This document shows positions 44,381 to 53,973 of a stretch of DNA of 64,000 nt, piece by piece (the first letter of the stretch is position 1; each line of letters opens with the position of its first letter). The translations under genes and the position numbers were made by a program. Location of the stretch: contig JBFIES010000001.1 of NCBI GenBank assembly GCA_041603235.1, positions 310,001 through 374,000 of the forward strand, written 5' to 3'. This stretch comes from Panacagrimonas sp041603235. Lineage in GTDB: Bacteria; Pseudomonadota; Gammaproteobacteria; Nevskiales; Nevskiaceae. Under the pieces are notes generated by a model that did not search any database, was not told where the DNA came from, and saw only the letters and a list, made by a program, of their open reading frames with translations.

Positions 44381-44980
44381 TCAGACCAGTGTGCGACCGG
44401 TCAGGGCTTGTGACAGGGTGCCGGAATCCACGTACTCCAGCTCGCCGCCCATGGGCACGCCGTGCGCGATGCGCGAAACCTTCAGGCCGCTCGCCTTGGC
44501 CATCTCGGCCAGATAATAAGCCGTCGCTTCTCCTTCCACCGTGGGATTGGTCGCGATGATCATTTCCTGCAGATCACCATCATCCATGACCGATTGCAGC
44601 GTGGACAGGCCCAACTCTTCCGGGCCAATGCCATCCAATGGAGACAGTCGCCCCATCAGGACGAAATAACGTCCGTGAAATGCGGTTCCGGAATCCAGCG
44701 CCATCAGATCGGCCGGCGTTTCCACCACGCAGAGCTGCCCGGTTGCGGTTCTTGAACTCGTGCAATACCGACAGCCATCTTCTTCGCAAAACATGCGGCA
44801 GGTCTTGCAACGACCGATTCCAGATAGCGCCTCGCCAATGGCCTTGCCCAGCTTTTCGGCCGCAAGTCGATCTCGATCCAGCAGATGAAACGCCATTCGC
44901 TGCGCAGACTTGGGCCCCACGCCGGGCAGTTTTCGCAGGGCTTCAATCAGGCCATTCAGCCTCGGGGAATAATTGCTCAT
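44381..44980 (-). CDS. recR: Recombination protein RecR
   Basis: The protein has 199 residues from ATG 44980. An N-terminal helix-hairpin-helix (KLPGVGPKSAQRMAFHLL) is followed by a C4 zinc finger (CKTC...CRYC, near 57-72) and a Toprim domain (VVETPADLMAL). It works with RecF and RecO to load RecA on gaps. The usual neighbours dnaX and ybaB are absent; an aldehyde dehydrogenase gene lies just upstream. Confidence 0.97.
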   Translation of the reverse strand: MSNYSPRLNGLIEALRKLPGVGPKSAQRMAFHLLDRDRLAAEKLGKAIGEALSGIGRCKTCRMFCEEDGCRYCTSSRTATGQLCVVETPADLMALDSGTAFHGRYFVLMGRLSPLDGIGPEELGLSTLQSVMDDGDLQEMIIATNPTVEGEATAYYLAEMAKASGLKVSRIAHGVPMGGELEYVDSGTLSQALTGRTLV

Positions 44981-45007
44981 AGGTGCAAATTGTAGTTTGC
45001 CCGGCAC

Positions 45008-46438
45008 CTACTGCGGATCACGGATGACCAGAAGGCGCGGTTCGCTCATGTCTTCTATGGCATAGCGAACCCCTTCCCGGCCCAGACCGGAGTCCTTCAC
45101 GCCGCCATAGGGCATGTGATCGACGCGCCAGGACGGCACGTCACCAATCAGCACGCCGCCTACTTCCAGGCGATCCCAGGCGCGCATGGCCTGATGAATG
45201 TCCCGCGTAAACACGCCCGCCTGCAGGCCGTAGCGGCTGTCGTTGACTTCATCGAGCGCGGCGTCAAAGTCCTCGAAGCGCGACAACACCGCGACCGGGC
45301 CAAAGGCTTCTTCAGAATAGAGTGCGCAATCACGCGGCACGTCTTCCAGAACGGCGGCTTGCAACATCGCGCCCTCGCGGCTTCCACCGCACAACAGCTT
45401 GGCACCGGCTGCCTGCGCCTTCTCGATCCAGCCCGACAAACGCCTGGCCTCGCCTTCGGAGATCATCGGCCCGACGAAGGTGTCTTCAAGGCTGGGGTCG
45501 CCGTGCTTGAGCTTCTTCACGGCCGCAACCAGCTTGTCGCGTAGGGCCTCGTAGCAAGAGGAATGCACCAGCACGCGCTGCACCGAAATGCAGCTCTGTC
45601 CTGATTGGTAATAGGCACCGATGACAATGCGTTCGACAGCGGTGTCGATATCGGCATCTGCGGCGACGATGCAGGCAGCATTTCCCCCCAGTTCCAGCAC
45701 GACCTTCTTCTTGCCGGCGCGGGCCTTCAGATCCCAGCCCACCTTGGGCGAACCGGTGAACGACAGCAGCTTGAAGCGCTCGTCAGTGGTGAACAATTCT
45801 GCGCCATCACGCGAGCACGGCAGAACCGAGAACGCACCCTTGGGCAGATCAGTTTCTGCCAGCACCTCGCCGATGACCAGCGCGCCCAGTGGTGTACGGC
45901 TGGCCGGCTTGAGCACGAACGGACAAGCTGCCGCGATGGCCGGCGCTACCTTGTGCGCCGCCAGATTCAAGGGGAAATTGAAAGGTGAGATCAGGGACAC
46001 CGGCCCGATCGGCACGCGCTTGACCATGCCGCGATAGCCTTCGGAGCGCGCAGTGACATCCATGTTGAGCACGCTGCCCTGATCGCGGCTGCATTCATCG
46101 GCTGCCAGATTGAAAGTGTCGATCAGGCGGCTGACTTCGCCGCGCGAATCCTTGATTGGCTTGCCCGCTTCGATGCACAGCATCTGCGCCAGTTCGTCCT
46201 GACGCTCGGTGAATCGGCGGGCACAGTGGCGCAGCACGGACTGACGCTTTGCAGCCGACAGTGCACGCATGGCCGGCATTGCCTTGTCAGCGGCGGTAAT
46301 GGCGCGATCAATCATGGCGGCATCAGCCAATGCAACGCGGGTTGCGACGGTACCCTTGTACTTGTCGGTAACGTCCAGGTCCTGATTGACTTGCTCGGCC
46401 TGATTGGCAATGTAGAGCGGATACTGTTCTCGCAACAT
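45008..46438 (-). CDS. NAD(P)-dependent aldehyde dehydrogenase
   Basis: The protein has 476 residues. Catalytic residues are visible: the Asn of SPFNFPLNLAAHK, the Glu of VVLELGGNAACIV and the nucleophilic Cys in QSGQSCISVQR. A strong AAGGAGG precedes the ATG. The gene follows the ThDP-enzyme gene by 33 bases on the same strand, so both are probably one operon: the ThDP enzyme may generate or use an aldehyde or keto acid that this enzyme oxidises. The substrate is unknown; similarity is to lactaldehyde and glyceraldehyde-3-phosphate dehydrogenases of the ALDH superfamily. Confidence 0.93.
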   Translation of the reverse strand: MLREQYPLYIANQAEQVNQDLDVTDKYKGTVATRVALADAAMIDRAITAADKAMPAMRALSAAKRQSVLRHCARRFTERQDELAQMLCIEAGKPIKDSRGEVSRLIDTFNLAADECSRDQGSVLNMDVTARSEGYRGMVKRVPIGPVSLISPFNFPLNLAAHKVAPAIAAACPFVLKPASRTPLGALVIGEVLAETDLPKGAFSVLPCSRDGAELFTTDERFKLLSFTGSPKVGWDLKARAGKKKVVLELGGNAACIVAADADIDTAVERIVIGAYYQSGQSCISVQRVLVHSSCYEALRDKLVAAVKKLKHGDPSLEDTFVGPMISEGEARRLSGWIEKAQAAGAKLLCGGSREGAMLQAAVLEDVPRDCALYSEEAFGPVAVLSRFEDFDAALDEVNDSRYGLQAGVFTRDIHQAMRAWDRLEVGGVLIGDVPSWRVDHMPYGGVKDSGLGREGVRYAIEDMSEPRLLVIRDPQ

Positions 46439-46471
46439 GAGTCCTCCTTGCTTAGAAGCCGCGCGGCAGAA

Positions 46472-48118
46472 TTAAAGGCGCTGGCTGAGTTTCTGGATTT
46501 CGTGATTCAGGACGCGATCGTTGTCGCTGTAGTCCACAGCCAGATCAATCAGATGCACACCACCTTCGGCATTGCACTGTTCGATCAAAGGCAGCAGCGC
46601 TTCAGCCGAATCAGGCCGATGACCCGTGGCGCCATAGGACTGCGCATATTTGACGAAGTCCGGATTGCCGTAATCCAGACCAAAATTCTCGAAGCCCATG
46701 TGGGCCTGCTTCCACTTGATCATGCCGAAGGCGTTGTCATTGAGGATCAGCACAATCAGATCAAGCTTGAGGCGGACCGCGGTCTCAAGCTCCTGCGAAT
46801 TCATCATGAATCCACCGTCGCCGCACACCGCCATAACCTTGCGCTGCGGATGGACCAGTTTTGCGGCAAGAGCAGACGGCAGCCCGGCGCCCATGGAGGC
46901 CAGGGCATTGTCGAGCAGCAGGGTATTGGGCCCGCGCGCGCGATAGTTGCGGGCAAACCAGATCTTGTAGACCCCGTTGTCCAAGCAGACGATGCCGTCA
47001 TCCGGCATGGCCTTGCGCACGTCACCGACAATCCTTTGCGGATAGGCGGGAAACCGTGGGTCGTCCACATCCTGAGCAATGTGTGCGTCGAGGCCAGCCT
47101 TCACTTCCATGAAGAATCGCGTATCCCATTCGGGATGCTCCGCAGATACGGCCTGGCGCAGCCGCCAGAGACTGTTCGCAATGTCCCCCACCACTTCGAT
47201 CTGCGGAAAATAAACCGGATCGACTTCAGCACTGGTAAATCCGATGTGAATGACCGGACGTGAACTGTCGCGCATGAAGAATGGCGGCTTTTCGACAACG
47301 TCATGACCGACATTGATGATCAGGTCCGCGTGATCGATGGCGCGATGCAAAAAATCATGGTCCGACAATGCTGCACAACCCAGATACAGATCATGTTCTT
47401 CGTCCACCACACCCTTGCCCATCTGTGTGGAGAAAAACGGAATCGGATGTACCTTCAGGAACTCGCACAAGGTGCGCGCGGTTGTCTTGCGATTGGCGCC
47501 TGCGCCGAGCATCAGCAAGGGCGTGCGTGATGCCGAGATGGCCTGTGCTGCGGCCAGAATCGATTTGTCTTCCGCTACAGGGCGGCGCACATAGCTTGCA
47601 TTGAGCGGCCTGCTGCGGGTCGGCTCATCAGCCACGTCCTCGGGCAGTTCGATATGCGTGGCGCCGGGTCGTTCCTCCTGCGCGCGGCGAAAAGCCTCTC
47701 GCACGTGCGCAGCGATGTTGTCGCCCGACACCACCGACCAGGTGCCTTTGGTCAGCGGTCGCATCATGTCGACGATATCCACGATCTGGAAATGCGCCTG
47801 CTTGCTGGCCTTGATTGGCTTCTGCCCGGTCAGCATGACCATGGGCATGGCACCCAGCTGCGCATACGCCGCTGCAGTGGCCAGATTGGTCGCACCCGGA
47901 CCCAAGGTAGCCAAACAAACACCCGGCTTGCCGGTCAGGCGGCCGTAAGTGGCTGCCATGAATCCCGCTGCCTGCTCATGGCGGGTCAGGACCAGTTTGA
48001 TGGAAGTCGATTTACGCAGTGACTCCAGCAGATCCAGGTTCTCTTCGCCCGGAATGCCGAACACGTATTCCACGCCTTCGGCCTCGAGGCACTGCACAAA
48101 CAGATCCGATGCCTTCAC
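46472..48118 (-). CDS. Acetolactate synthase-like ThDP enzyme
   Basis: The protein has 548 residues. Motifs: the activating Glu in GIPGEENLDLL (near 22-32), a central domain, and the ThDP-magnesium motif GDGGFMMNSQELETAV followed by NDNAFG. It resembles the large subunit of acetolactate synthase, catabolic type (AlsS-like), which condenses two pyruvates; no small subunit gene is adjacent. The start is a GTG with GGAGGG upstream. The partner aldehyde dehydrogenase gene suggests a role in keto-acid metabolism other than branched-chain amino acid synthesis. Confidence 0.9.
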   Translation of the reverse strand: MKASDLFVQCLEAEGVEYVFGIPGEENLDLLESLRKSTSIKLVLTRHEQAAGFMAATYGRLTGKPGVCLATLGPGATNLATAAAYAQLGAMPMVMLTGQKPIKASKQAHFQIVDIVDMMRPLTKGTWSVVSGDNIAAHVREAFRRAQEERPGATHIELPEDVADEPTRSRPLNASYVRRPVAEDKSILAAAQAISASRTPLLMLGAGANRKTTARTLCEFLKVHPIPFFSTQMGKGVVDEEHDLYLGCAALSDHDFLHRAIDHADLIINVGHDVVEKPPFFMRDSSRPVIHIGFTSAEVDPVYFPQIEVVGDIANSLWRLRQAVSAEHPEWDTRFFMEVKAGLDAHIAQDVDDPRFPAYPQRIVGDVRKAMPDDGIVCLDNGVYKIWFARNYRARGPNTLLLDNALASMGAGLPSALAAKLVHPQRKVMAVCGDGGFMMNSQELETAVRLKLDLIVLILNDNAFGMIKWKQAHMGFENFGLDYGNPDFVKYAQSYGATGHRPDSAEALLPLIEQCNAEGGVHLIDLAVDYSDNDRVLNHEIQKLSQRL

Positions 48119-48203
48119 AAGCTCCCTCCATCAGCAAGATCGCCCAGCCTAGCAGCCGGGGATGAAGCCGCAGCGAATGTCGCGGAGTGGGAGGCGCAGG
48201 CCC

Positions 48204-49187
48204 TCAGGCCCGGCCGTGATCGAAACTCATGGACTGTGCAAGATCGTCGAGGTTCAACTGCAGCATCAGCAGCCGGTCCAGCCCCAGCGCAACGCCGGCG
48301 CAATCGGGCAGGCCATGATGCAGGGCGTCGATCAGGTTTTGATCATATGGCGGCACATCATGCTGATGCTCACGTCGCCAGGCCTGATCGGATTCAAATC
48401 TCTGCTGCTGCTCGGCGGCGTCAGATAGTTCGTGAAAACCATTGGCCAGTTCCAAGCCGTGCCAGAACAGCTCGAATCGTGAGGCCACTGGCGGACGCCC
48501 TGGCCTGATTCGCGCAAGCGCCGCCTGACTGGCCGGAAAATCGATCAGGAAACAGGGTGCCTCCACACCCAACTTTGGAGACACCTGATGCGACATCCAC
48601 AAATCCAGCCAGGTATCGCGATCGGCATGGGCAGCAAGTGCCTCGACTCCGGGCAGGGCCCCGCCTAGGGCGCGATCGCGCAGCTGTTGCAGCGTTTCGG
48701 TGAAAGGGTCGAAGCCGGCATGCTTCAGGAACGCCTGCCGATAGCTCAGGGTTTGAAAATTCGCTGCGTCGAGCCCGGTCAGGACGCTGAGCAATTCGCC
48801 AAGCTCGCCGATGAGTTGCAGATGATCCCAACCCGGTCGATACCACTCCAGGAGCCTGAATTCCGGATTGTGATGCCGCCCCTGCTCTTCGCGGCGAAAA
48901 GCCGGCGCGATCTGGAAGATCGGCCCGCTGCCCGCGCAGAGCAGCCGCTTCATGGCGAATTCCGGCGAGGTTTGCAGCCATCGCTCGCCCTGCACCCGAA
49001 AGGACTCGATGTGACGGTCAACCGTCGCCGAGGTGGACAGCACAGGTGTATCCACTTCCAGTACATCTCGGGCAACAAAAAAAGCGCGGACGGCTCCATA
49101 AAGAGCCGCCCGCGCTTTGATCACCTCGATGGATGCAGACGGGCGCCAGGACACCGCGCGGTCGTCTGGTCTATCGCTCAAATTCAA
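48204..49187 (-). CDS. epmA: EF-P lysyltransferase EpmA
   Basis: The protein has 327 residues and is a truncated class II lysyl-tRNA synthetase homologue without the anticodon-binding domain. Class II motifs include FRREEQGRHHNPEFRLLEWYRPG (motif 2 region, near 95-117, split at Gln) and the C-terminal GVALGLDRLLML (motif 3). It attaches beta-lysine, made by EpmB, to Lys34 of EF-P. It lies 9 bases downstream of efp, and epmB is divergent. Confidence 0.96.
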   Translation of the reverse strand: MNLSDRPDDRAVSWRPSASIEVIKARAALYGAVRAFFVARDVLEVDTPVLSTSATVDRHIESFRVQGERWLQTSPEFAMKRLLCAGSGPIFQIAPAFRREEQGRHHNPEFRLLEWYRPGWDHLQLIGELGELLSVLTGLDAANFQTLSYRQAFLKHAGFDPFTETLQQLRDRALGGALPGVEALAAHADRDTWLDLWMSHQVSPKLGVEAPCFLIDFPASQAALARIRPGRPPVASRFELFWHGLELANGFHELSDAAEQQQRFESDQAWRREHQHDVPPYDQNLIDALHHGLPDCAGVALGLDRLLMLQLNLDDLAQSMSFDHGRA

Positions 49188-49196
49188 ATGCCAGGC

Positions 49197-49766
49197 TTAC
49201 TTGCCCGCTCTGTTGAGGTACTCGCCGGTGCGGGTATCCACCTTGATCACCTCACCCTGCTGGACGAACAGCGGCACTCGTACCACCGCGCCGGTTTCCA
49301 GGGTGGCCGGCTTGCCGCCGCCGCCGGAGGTATCGCCGCGCATGCCGGGGTCCGTCTCCGTAATCACCAGCTCCGCAAAGTTCGGCGGGCTGACAGAAAG
49401 CGGCACACCATTGAAGAACATGATCTTGCAGGTCTCTTCGCCCTTGAGCCACTTAGAGGCTTCTTCGCAGGCGGTGGGGCTGGCCTGAACCTGATCGAAG
49501 GTATCCGGGTTCATGAAGTGGAAGAACTCGCCATCGTTGTAGAGGTACTGCATATCGGTTTCTTCGATGTCGGCCAGCTCCCAGGAATCACCTGAGCGCA
49601 GGGTCTTTTCCAGCACGCGCCCGGTCTTGAGATTGCGCACCTTCAGGCTATTGGTGGCCTGCCCCTTGCCTGGCTTGCGATACTCATTTTCCAGAATGGA
49701 ATAAGGTTCGCCCTCGATCAGCACCTTGGTGCCGGATTTCATTTCATTGGTGCTGACAGATGCCAT
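49197..49766 (-). CDS. efp: Elongation factor P
   Basis: The protein has 189 residues with three OB-like domains. It rescues ribosomes stalled at polyproline. The modified lysine is K34 in KPGKGQA (31-37), in agreement with the adjacent epmA and epmB genes. The efp-epmA pair is one operon. Confidence 0.97.
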   Translation of the reverse strand: MASVSTNEMKSGTKVLIEGEPYSILENEYRKPGKGQATNSLKVRNLKTGRVLEKTLRSGDSWELADIEETDMQYLYNDGEFFHFMNPDTFDQVQASPTACEEASKWLKGEETCKIMFFNGVPLSVSPPNFAELVITETDPGMRGDTSGGGGKPATLETGAVVRVPLFVQQGEVIKVDTRTGEYLNRAGK

Positions 49767-49859
49767 GGCTCGGTACGCTCAATATCGTTGTGTTCCTGCC
49801 CGCAGCCCCAAGTGCATCAATCGCATCTTTTTTGGGAAACGACAGGAAAATGGTCAAAA

Positions 49860-50900
49860 ATGTGGGCGCGAATGATAGCTGCTAGCCCCTCGACACGACA
49901 GACCCCCACCCCGGAGGAAGCGCCAAACTGGCAGGCAGCCCTGCGAGACGCGATCTCTAGTCCAGCGCAATTGCTGGAGTACCTGAGCATCGACCCGGCC
50001 CTGCCAAGTCTGGATTTTGAGCGCCTGCGCCAGTTTCCGCTGCGCGTTCCCAGAGGATTCGCAGCGCGCATGTCACGTTCTGACCCCCGTGACCCCCTGT
50101 TCCTGCAGGTCTGGCCCAGCCACCGGGAGGCCGAGGAGGTTGAGGGTTTCACGCTAGATGCCGTGGGCGACCTGGATGCCGCGCGCGGCGATGGGGTGAT
50201 CCAGAAGTACGCCGGCCGAGCCTTGCTCATCACCACCGGCGCCTGCGCAGTGCATTGTCGCTATTGTTTTCGCAGGCATTTTCCTTACAGCGAAAACGCC
50301 TCCAGCCGCGAGCAATGGCGCCCCACGCTGGAGCGCATCGCAAAAGACACCAGCGTCAGCGAGATCATCCTTTCCGGCGGCGACCCGCTCTCCCTCTCCA
50401 ATGAACGGCTGCGCGGCCTATTGTTCGCGCTGTCTGGGCTGAGCCACATCAAACGCCTACGGATTCACAGCCGGCAACCGATCGTGCTGCCCGAGCGTAT
50501 TGACCAGGAGTTGGTGGACCTGCTCCGTGAGGTACCCCAGGACAAGGTCATGGTGGTTCACGCCAATCACGCCAACGAGCTTGACCATACGGTAAAACGG
50601 GCGTGCGAACTTCTAAAAAATGCAGGACTGACGCTGCTCAATCAATCCGTCTTGCTGCGCGGCATCAACGACAATTGCGAAGACTTGTTCAATTTGCACA
50701 CTCGATTGTTCCAGTTGGGTATTCTCCCCTACTATCTGCACCTGATGGATCGTGTGCAGGGCGCAGCACATTTCAATGTCTCGGAAGCAAGAGCGCGCCA
50801 GCTGATGCAAGAGTTGATGGCCCGTTCACCGGGATACCTCGTGCCAAGACTGGCGCGCGAAGTTTCAGGCATGCCCTCTAAACAGTGGATTCAATGGTAA
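49860..50900 (+). CDS. epmB: EF-P lysine 2,3-aminomutase EpmB
   Basis: The protein has 346 residues from ATG 49860. The radical-SAM motif is G-A-C-A-V-H-C-R-Y-C (CX3CX2C), followed by FRRHFPY and ILSGGDPLSLS. With PLP it turns lysine into (R)-beta-lysine for EpmA. It is divergent from efp. Its end overlaps the start of the GGDEF/EAL-type gene. Confidence 0.96.
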   Translation: MWARMIAASPSTRQTPTPEEAPNWQAALRDAISSPAQLLEYLSIDPALPSLDFERLRQFPLRVPRGFAARMSRSDPRDPLFLQVWPSHREAEEVEGFTLDAVGDLDAARGDGVIQKYAGRALLITTGACAVHCRYCFRRHFPYSENASSREQWRPTLERIAKDTSVSEIILSGGDPLSLSNERLRGLLFALSGLSHIKRLRIHSRQPIVLPERIDQELVDLLREVPQDKVMVVHANHANELDHTVKRACELLKNAGLTLLNQSVLLRGINDNCEDLFNLHTRLFQLGILPYYLHLMDRVQGAAHFNVSEARARQLMQELMARSPGYLVPRLAREVSGMPSKQWIQW

Positions 50901-52954
50901 ACAACCCACCGCCGTTCAGTACCACAAACCCGAGCGGGACAGCCGCGGTCTTGCTTGTGTTCACGCCTTTTGAGGAGAACGCCAAGCGCATCGAAAGTCA
51001 CCTGCGCAACGCGGGCCACAAAGTACGCGCCGAATGGATCAAGGATCTGGCAGCGCTGGAAACCGAGTTGCAGCGCGCCACGCCCGATATCCTCATCGCG
51101 GCACACAACAACCCTGACATTTCGCTCAGGACGGTTGTCGAAACCAGTCGGCGGTTCTCGCCGGATTTGCCGGTACTGGGTCTGGCGGCAGAAATGACGG
51201 GCGAGCTGACGGCGGCTGCAGTCGCCACCGGGGCTCGCGATCTGGTTGCCGATGGCAGCCCGGAATCCCTGGCCCATCTCGAGAAGGTTTATGTGCGGGA
51301 GTTCATCGGCCACCGTAATCATCGAGAACTGGCCAGGGCACGCTCACTGCTTGCCGACTACGAATCGCGCTACACCCAGCTGCTCGAGGGCACAGGTGAC
51401 GCCGTAGCCCACATCTACGAAGGAATTCTTTCTCAGGTCAATCCTGCCTTCGCAGCGCTGCTCGGCTACGAGGATGACGCAGACCTTGCCGGCATGCCAA
51501 TGATGGACGTGGTGGCGAGCGATCATCAGACGGATGTGCGAGAGCACCTTAAGCTCGTCAACAAGGGCGATGCGGATGGTCAGACGCTCTATTGCGGCCT
51601 GGCGGGCAAGAATGGTGATGTCGTCATGGTCAGCGCGCAGCTCACGCGCGGAGAAGCTGAAGGCGAGAATTTCATCGAGCTGCTGATCCGCGCAGAATCT
51701 TCGCGGCCCAACGCAGGAACAAACACTACCAGCTCGGGACGCAGAGACTTCTTCTCCGCAATTGATGCTCCCGGCGATAACGCCATGCCGCGTGCCGCAC
51801 TGTTTGTCCGGATTGATCTCATGGACGAACTCGAAGAACGCATTGGTCTGATTGATAGCGAGCTCATCGCCGGCAAGGTGGCCGAGGCGCTGCTCAGGCG
51901 TTTGAATGCCGACGATCGCCTGCATGTCTTGTCCAGCTGCGAATTCGGCATCTGCGTCGCACGCAAAGACGCGCTCGAATTCGAAAAGCTGGGCGAGAAT
52001 CTGGTGAAGGAGCTTTCGACAGAGACCTTTACCGCTTCCGACATCGAAGCCAGCCTCACGGTCAGCATCTGTGTCTACCCCATCGGCAGCAGCGAAACAG
52101 CAGGCATCATCCTCAAGGAACTTGCCTCGGAAACCCGGCTGGTATCTCAAAAGGGCGGTAACCGTTGTTGCGTGCTTGGAGACACCGCCCAATCCAGTGC
52201 GCAAGAACGCGAAAGCGGCCGCAAAGCAGAAGCGATTCGAGAGGCCATTGAGCAGGGCAGACTCAAACTCGCTTATCAGACCATTGCCAGCCTCGAAGGT
52301 GACCCGCGACAGCACTTTGATGTGCTCGTGCGCATGGTCAATGAAGATGGCGTCGAGCTGCATGCCAGCGATTTCATCCGCACCGCTGAAAAGGCCGGCC
52401 TGATGCGCAGCATTGATCGCTGGGTGGTTTCGCGCGCCGTCAAGATTCTCAATAGCCGCGAAGAAAGCGACGATCACTCCATGCTTTTCCTGAAGCTGTC
52501 GGAAGACACACTGAAGGATTGCGAAGCGTTCCTGTCGTGGTTTTCCGATCTCACCAAGGATCGCAAGATCGGCAAGGACGAGATCTGCTTCGAATTTCAG
52601 GAGATCGTCGCCCAGAACCATATCCGCAAGGCGCGCCTGCTGACCCAGACGCTACGCGACGCGGGTGCCAGCGTGGCCTTAGAGCATTTTGGTATCGGCA
52701 GTGCCTCTGCCCGCACCGTTGAACACCTGCCAGTGAACTTCCTCAAGTTCCACAGTTCGTTCACGCACAGATTTGAAGATCAGGACATCCAGAAGAAGAT
52801 GTCGGATCTGATGGAAATCGCCAAGCAGCGACGCATCAAGACCATTGTCAGTCACGTCGAGGACGCTAACGTCATGGCGCGCATGTGGCAGATGGGGATC
52901 AATTACATTCAGGGCTACCACGTTCAGGAACCCGAAGTGGTCATGCTGACCTGA
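50894..52954 (+). CDS. FimX-like protein with REC-like, PAS, degenerate GGDEF and EAL domains
   Basis: The protein has 687 residues from ATG 50894; a GTG at 50885 would add three. Order: receiver-like domain (about 15-130) with PDILIAAH at the normal phosphorylation site (no clear Asp for phosphorylation), PAS (about 150-270), GGDEF (about 285-435, signature replaced by SCEF) and EAL (about 450-680, signature DVLVR, with HFGIGSAS in place of the DDFGTG loop). Both catalytic sites are thus broken, as in FimX of Pseudomonas and Xanthomonas, which binds c-di-GMP and controls type IV pilus assembly. The start overlaps the epmB end by 7 bases. A binding-only role is inferred. Confidence 0.87.
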   Translation: MVNNPPPFSTTNPSGTAAVLLVFTPFEENAKRIESHLRNAGHKVRAEWIKDLAALETELQRATPDILIAAHNNPDISLRTVVETSRRFSPDLPVLGLAAEMTGELTAAAVATGARDLVADGSPESLAHLEKVYVREFIGHRNHRELARARSLLADYESRYTQLLEGTGDAVAHIYEGILSQVNPAFAALLGYEDDADLAGMPMMDVVASDHQTDVREHLKLVNKGDADGQTLYCGLAGKNGDVVMVSAQLTRGEAEGENFIELLIRAESSRPNAGTNTTSSGRRDFFSAIDAPGDNAMPRAALFVRIDLMDELEERIGLIDSELIAGKVAEALLRRLNADDRLHVLSSCEFGICVARKDALEFEKLGENLVKELSTETFTASDIEASLTVSICVYPIGSSETAGIILKELASETRLVSQKGGNRCCVLGDTAQSSAQERESGRKAEAIREAIEQGRLKLAYQTIASLEGDPRQHFDVLVRMVNEDGVELHASDFIRTAEKAGLMRSIDRWVVSRAVKILNSREESDDHSMLFLKLSEDTLKDCEAFLSWFSDLTKDRKIGKDEICFEFQEIVAQNHIRKARLLTQTLRDAGASVALEHFGIGSASARTVEHLPVNFLKFHSSFTHRFEDQDIQKKMSDLMEIAKQRRIKTIVSHVEDANVMARMWQMGINYIQGYHVQEPEVVMLT

Positions 52955-53003
52955 TCTGGCGTCCGGCCCTCAGACGCAGACCGTCAGTTGATCCATTTCC
53001 CGC

Positions 53004-53879
53004 TTACTTGACCGATGCCGATGCGGCTTTCAGGGCTGCAATCCGCTCCTCGAGCGGCGGATGCGTCATGAACAGTTTCTTCGCGCCAATGATGCCGAAG
53101 GCTTCGACGGATTCAGGCAGCGTGGACTGCGCCTGCCCTCTCTGAAGCCTTTCCAGCGCGGCAATCATCTTGCGCTTTCCGGCCAGGTGAGCACCGCCCG
53201 CGTCGGCCTTGAACTCGCGCTGTCTGGAAAACCAGCAGACGATCATCGTAGCCAGAACCCCGAACACCATCTGCAGGACCAGCACGCTGATGTAGTAGCC
53301 CGGGCCAACACCCCGCTCGGTGCGGAAGATGGTTCTGTCCACAAAATAGCCCACCACGCGGGACAGGAACATCACGAAGGTGTTGAGCACGCCCTGTACC
53401 AGCGTCAGCGTCACCATGTCGCCATTGGCAACGTGGCTGACCTCGTGTCCCAGCACCGCCTCGACCTCATCCTGCTGCATGTTGCGAAGCAGTCCGGTGC
53501 TGACGGCCACCAGCGCGTTGTTCCGGCTCATGCCGGTGGCAAAGGCATTGGGTTCGGCCGCATCAAATATAGCCACCTCCGGCATGCCGATACCGGCGGT
53601 ACGCGCCTGGCGCTGCACCGTATTGAGCAGCCACATTTCTGATGCATTACTGGGCTCGGTAATGACTCGCGCACCGGTCGAACGTTTGGCCATCCACTTG
53701 GACATGGCCAGCGAAATGAAGGCGCCGCCAAATCCGAAAACTGCTGAAAAACCGAGCAAAGCTCCCAGATTCAGGCCGTTCTCGGTCAGGAAGCGATCAA
53801 CTCCGAGTACCGATGCAACAACCGACAGCACCAGAATGACGGCAATGTTGGTCGCAATCAGCAGGAATACGCGTTTCAT
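53004..53879 (-). CDS. htpX: Membrane metalloprotease HtpX
   Basis: The protein has 291 residues. Two N-terminal membrane helices precede the zinc motif GHEVSHVANGD (H-E-x-x-H, about 140-150), with a third and fourth helix after it and Glu in the REFKADAGGAHLAG segment as likely third ligand. It is the usual length and degrades misfolded membrane proteins with FtsH. Confidence 0.96.
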   Translation of the reverse strand: MKRVFLLIATNIAVILVLSVVASVLGVDRFLTENGLNLGALLGFSAVFGFGGAFISLAMSKWMAKRSTGARVITEPSNASEMWLLNTVQRQARTAGIGMPEVAIFDAAEPNAFATGMSRNNALVAVSTGLLRNMQQDEVEAVLGHEVSHVANGDMVTLTLVQGVLNTFVMFLSRVVGYFVDRTIFRTERGVGPGYYISVLVLQMVFGVLATMIVCWFSRQREFKADAGGAHLAGKRKMIAALERLQRGQAQSTLPESVEAFGIIGAKKLFMTHPPLEERIAALKAASASVK

Positions 53880-53973
53880 AGTCTCAGCACGAAGAAATAG
53901 GTCGACGATATTGTCGGGGCTGGCGGCGCAAGTTCAAGTACCCCTGCGCCACCCTGCCCGAACCTGGCAGAAA

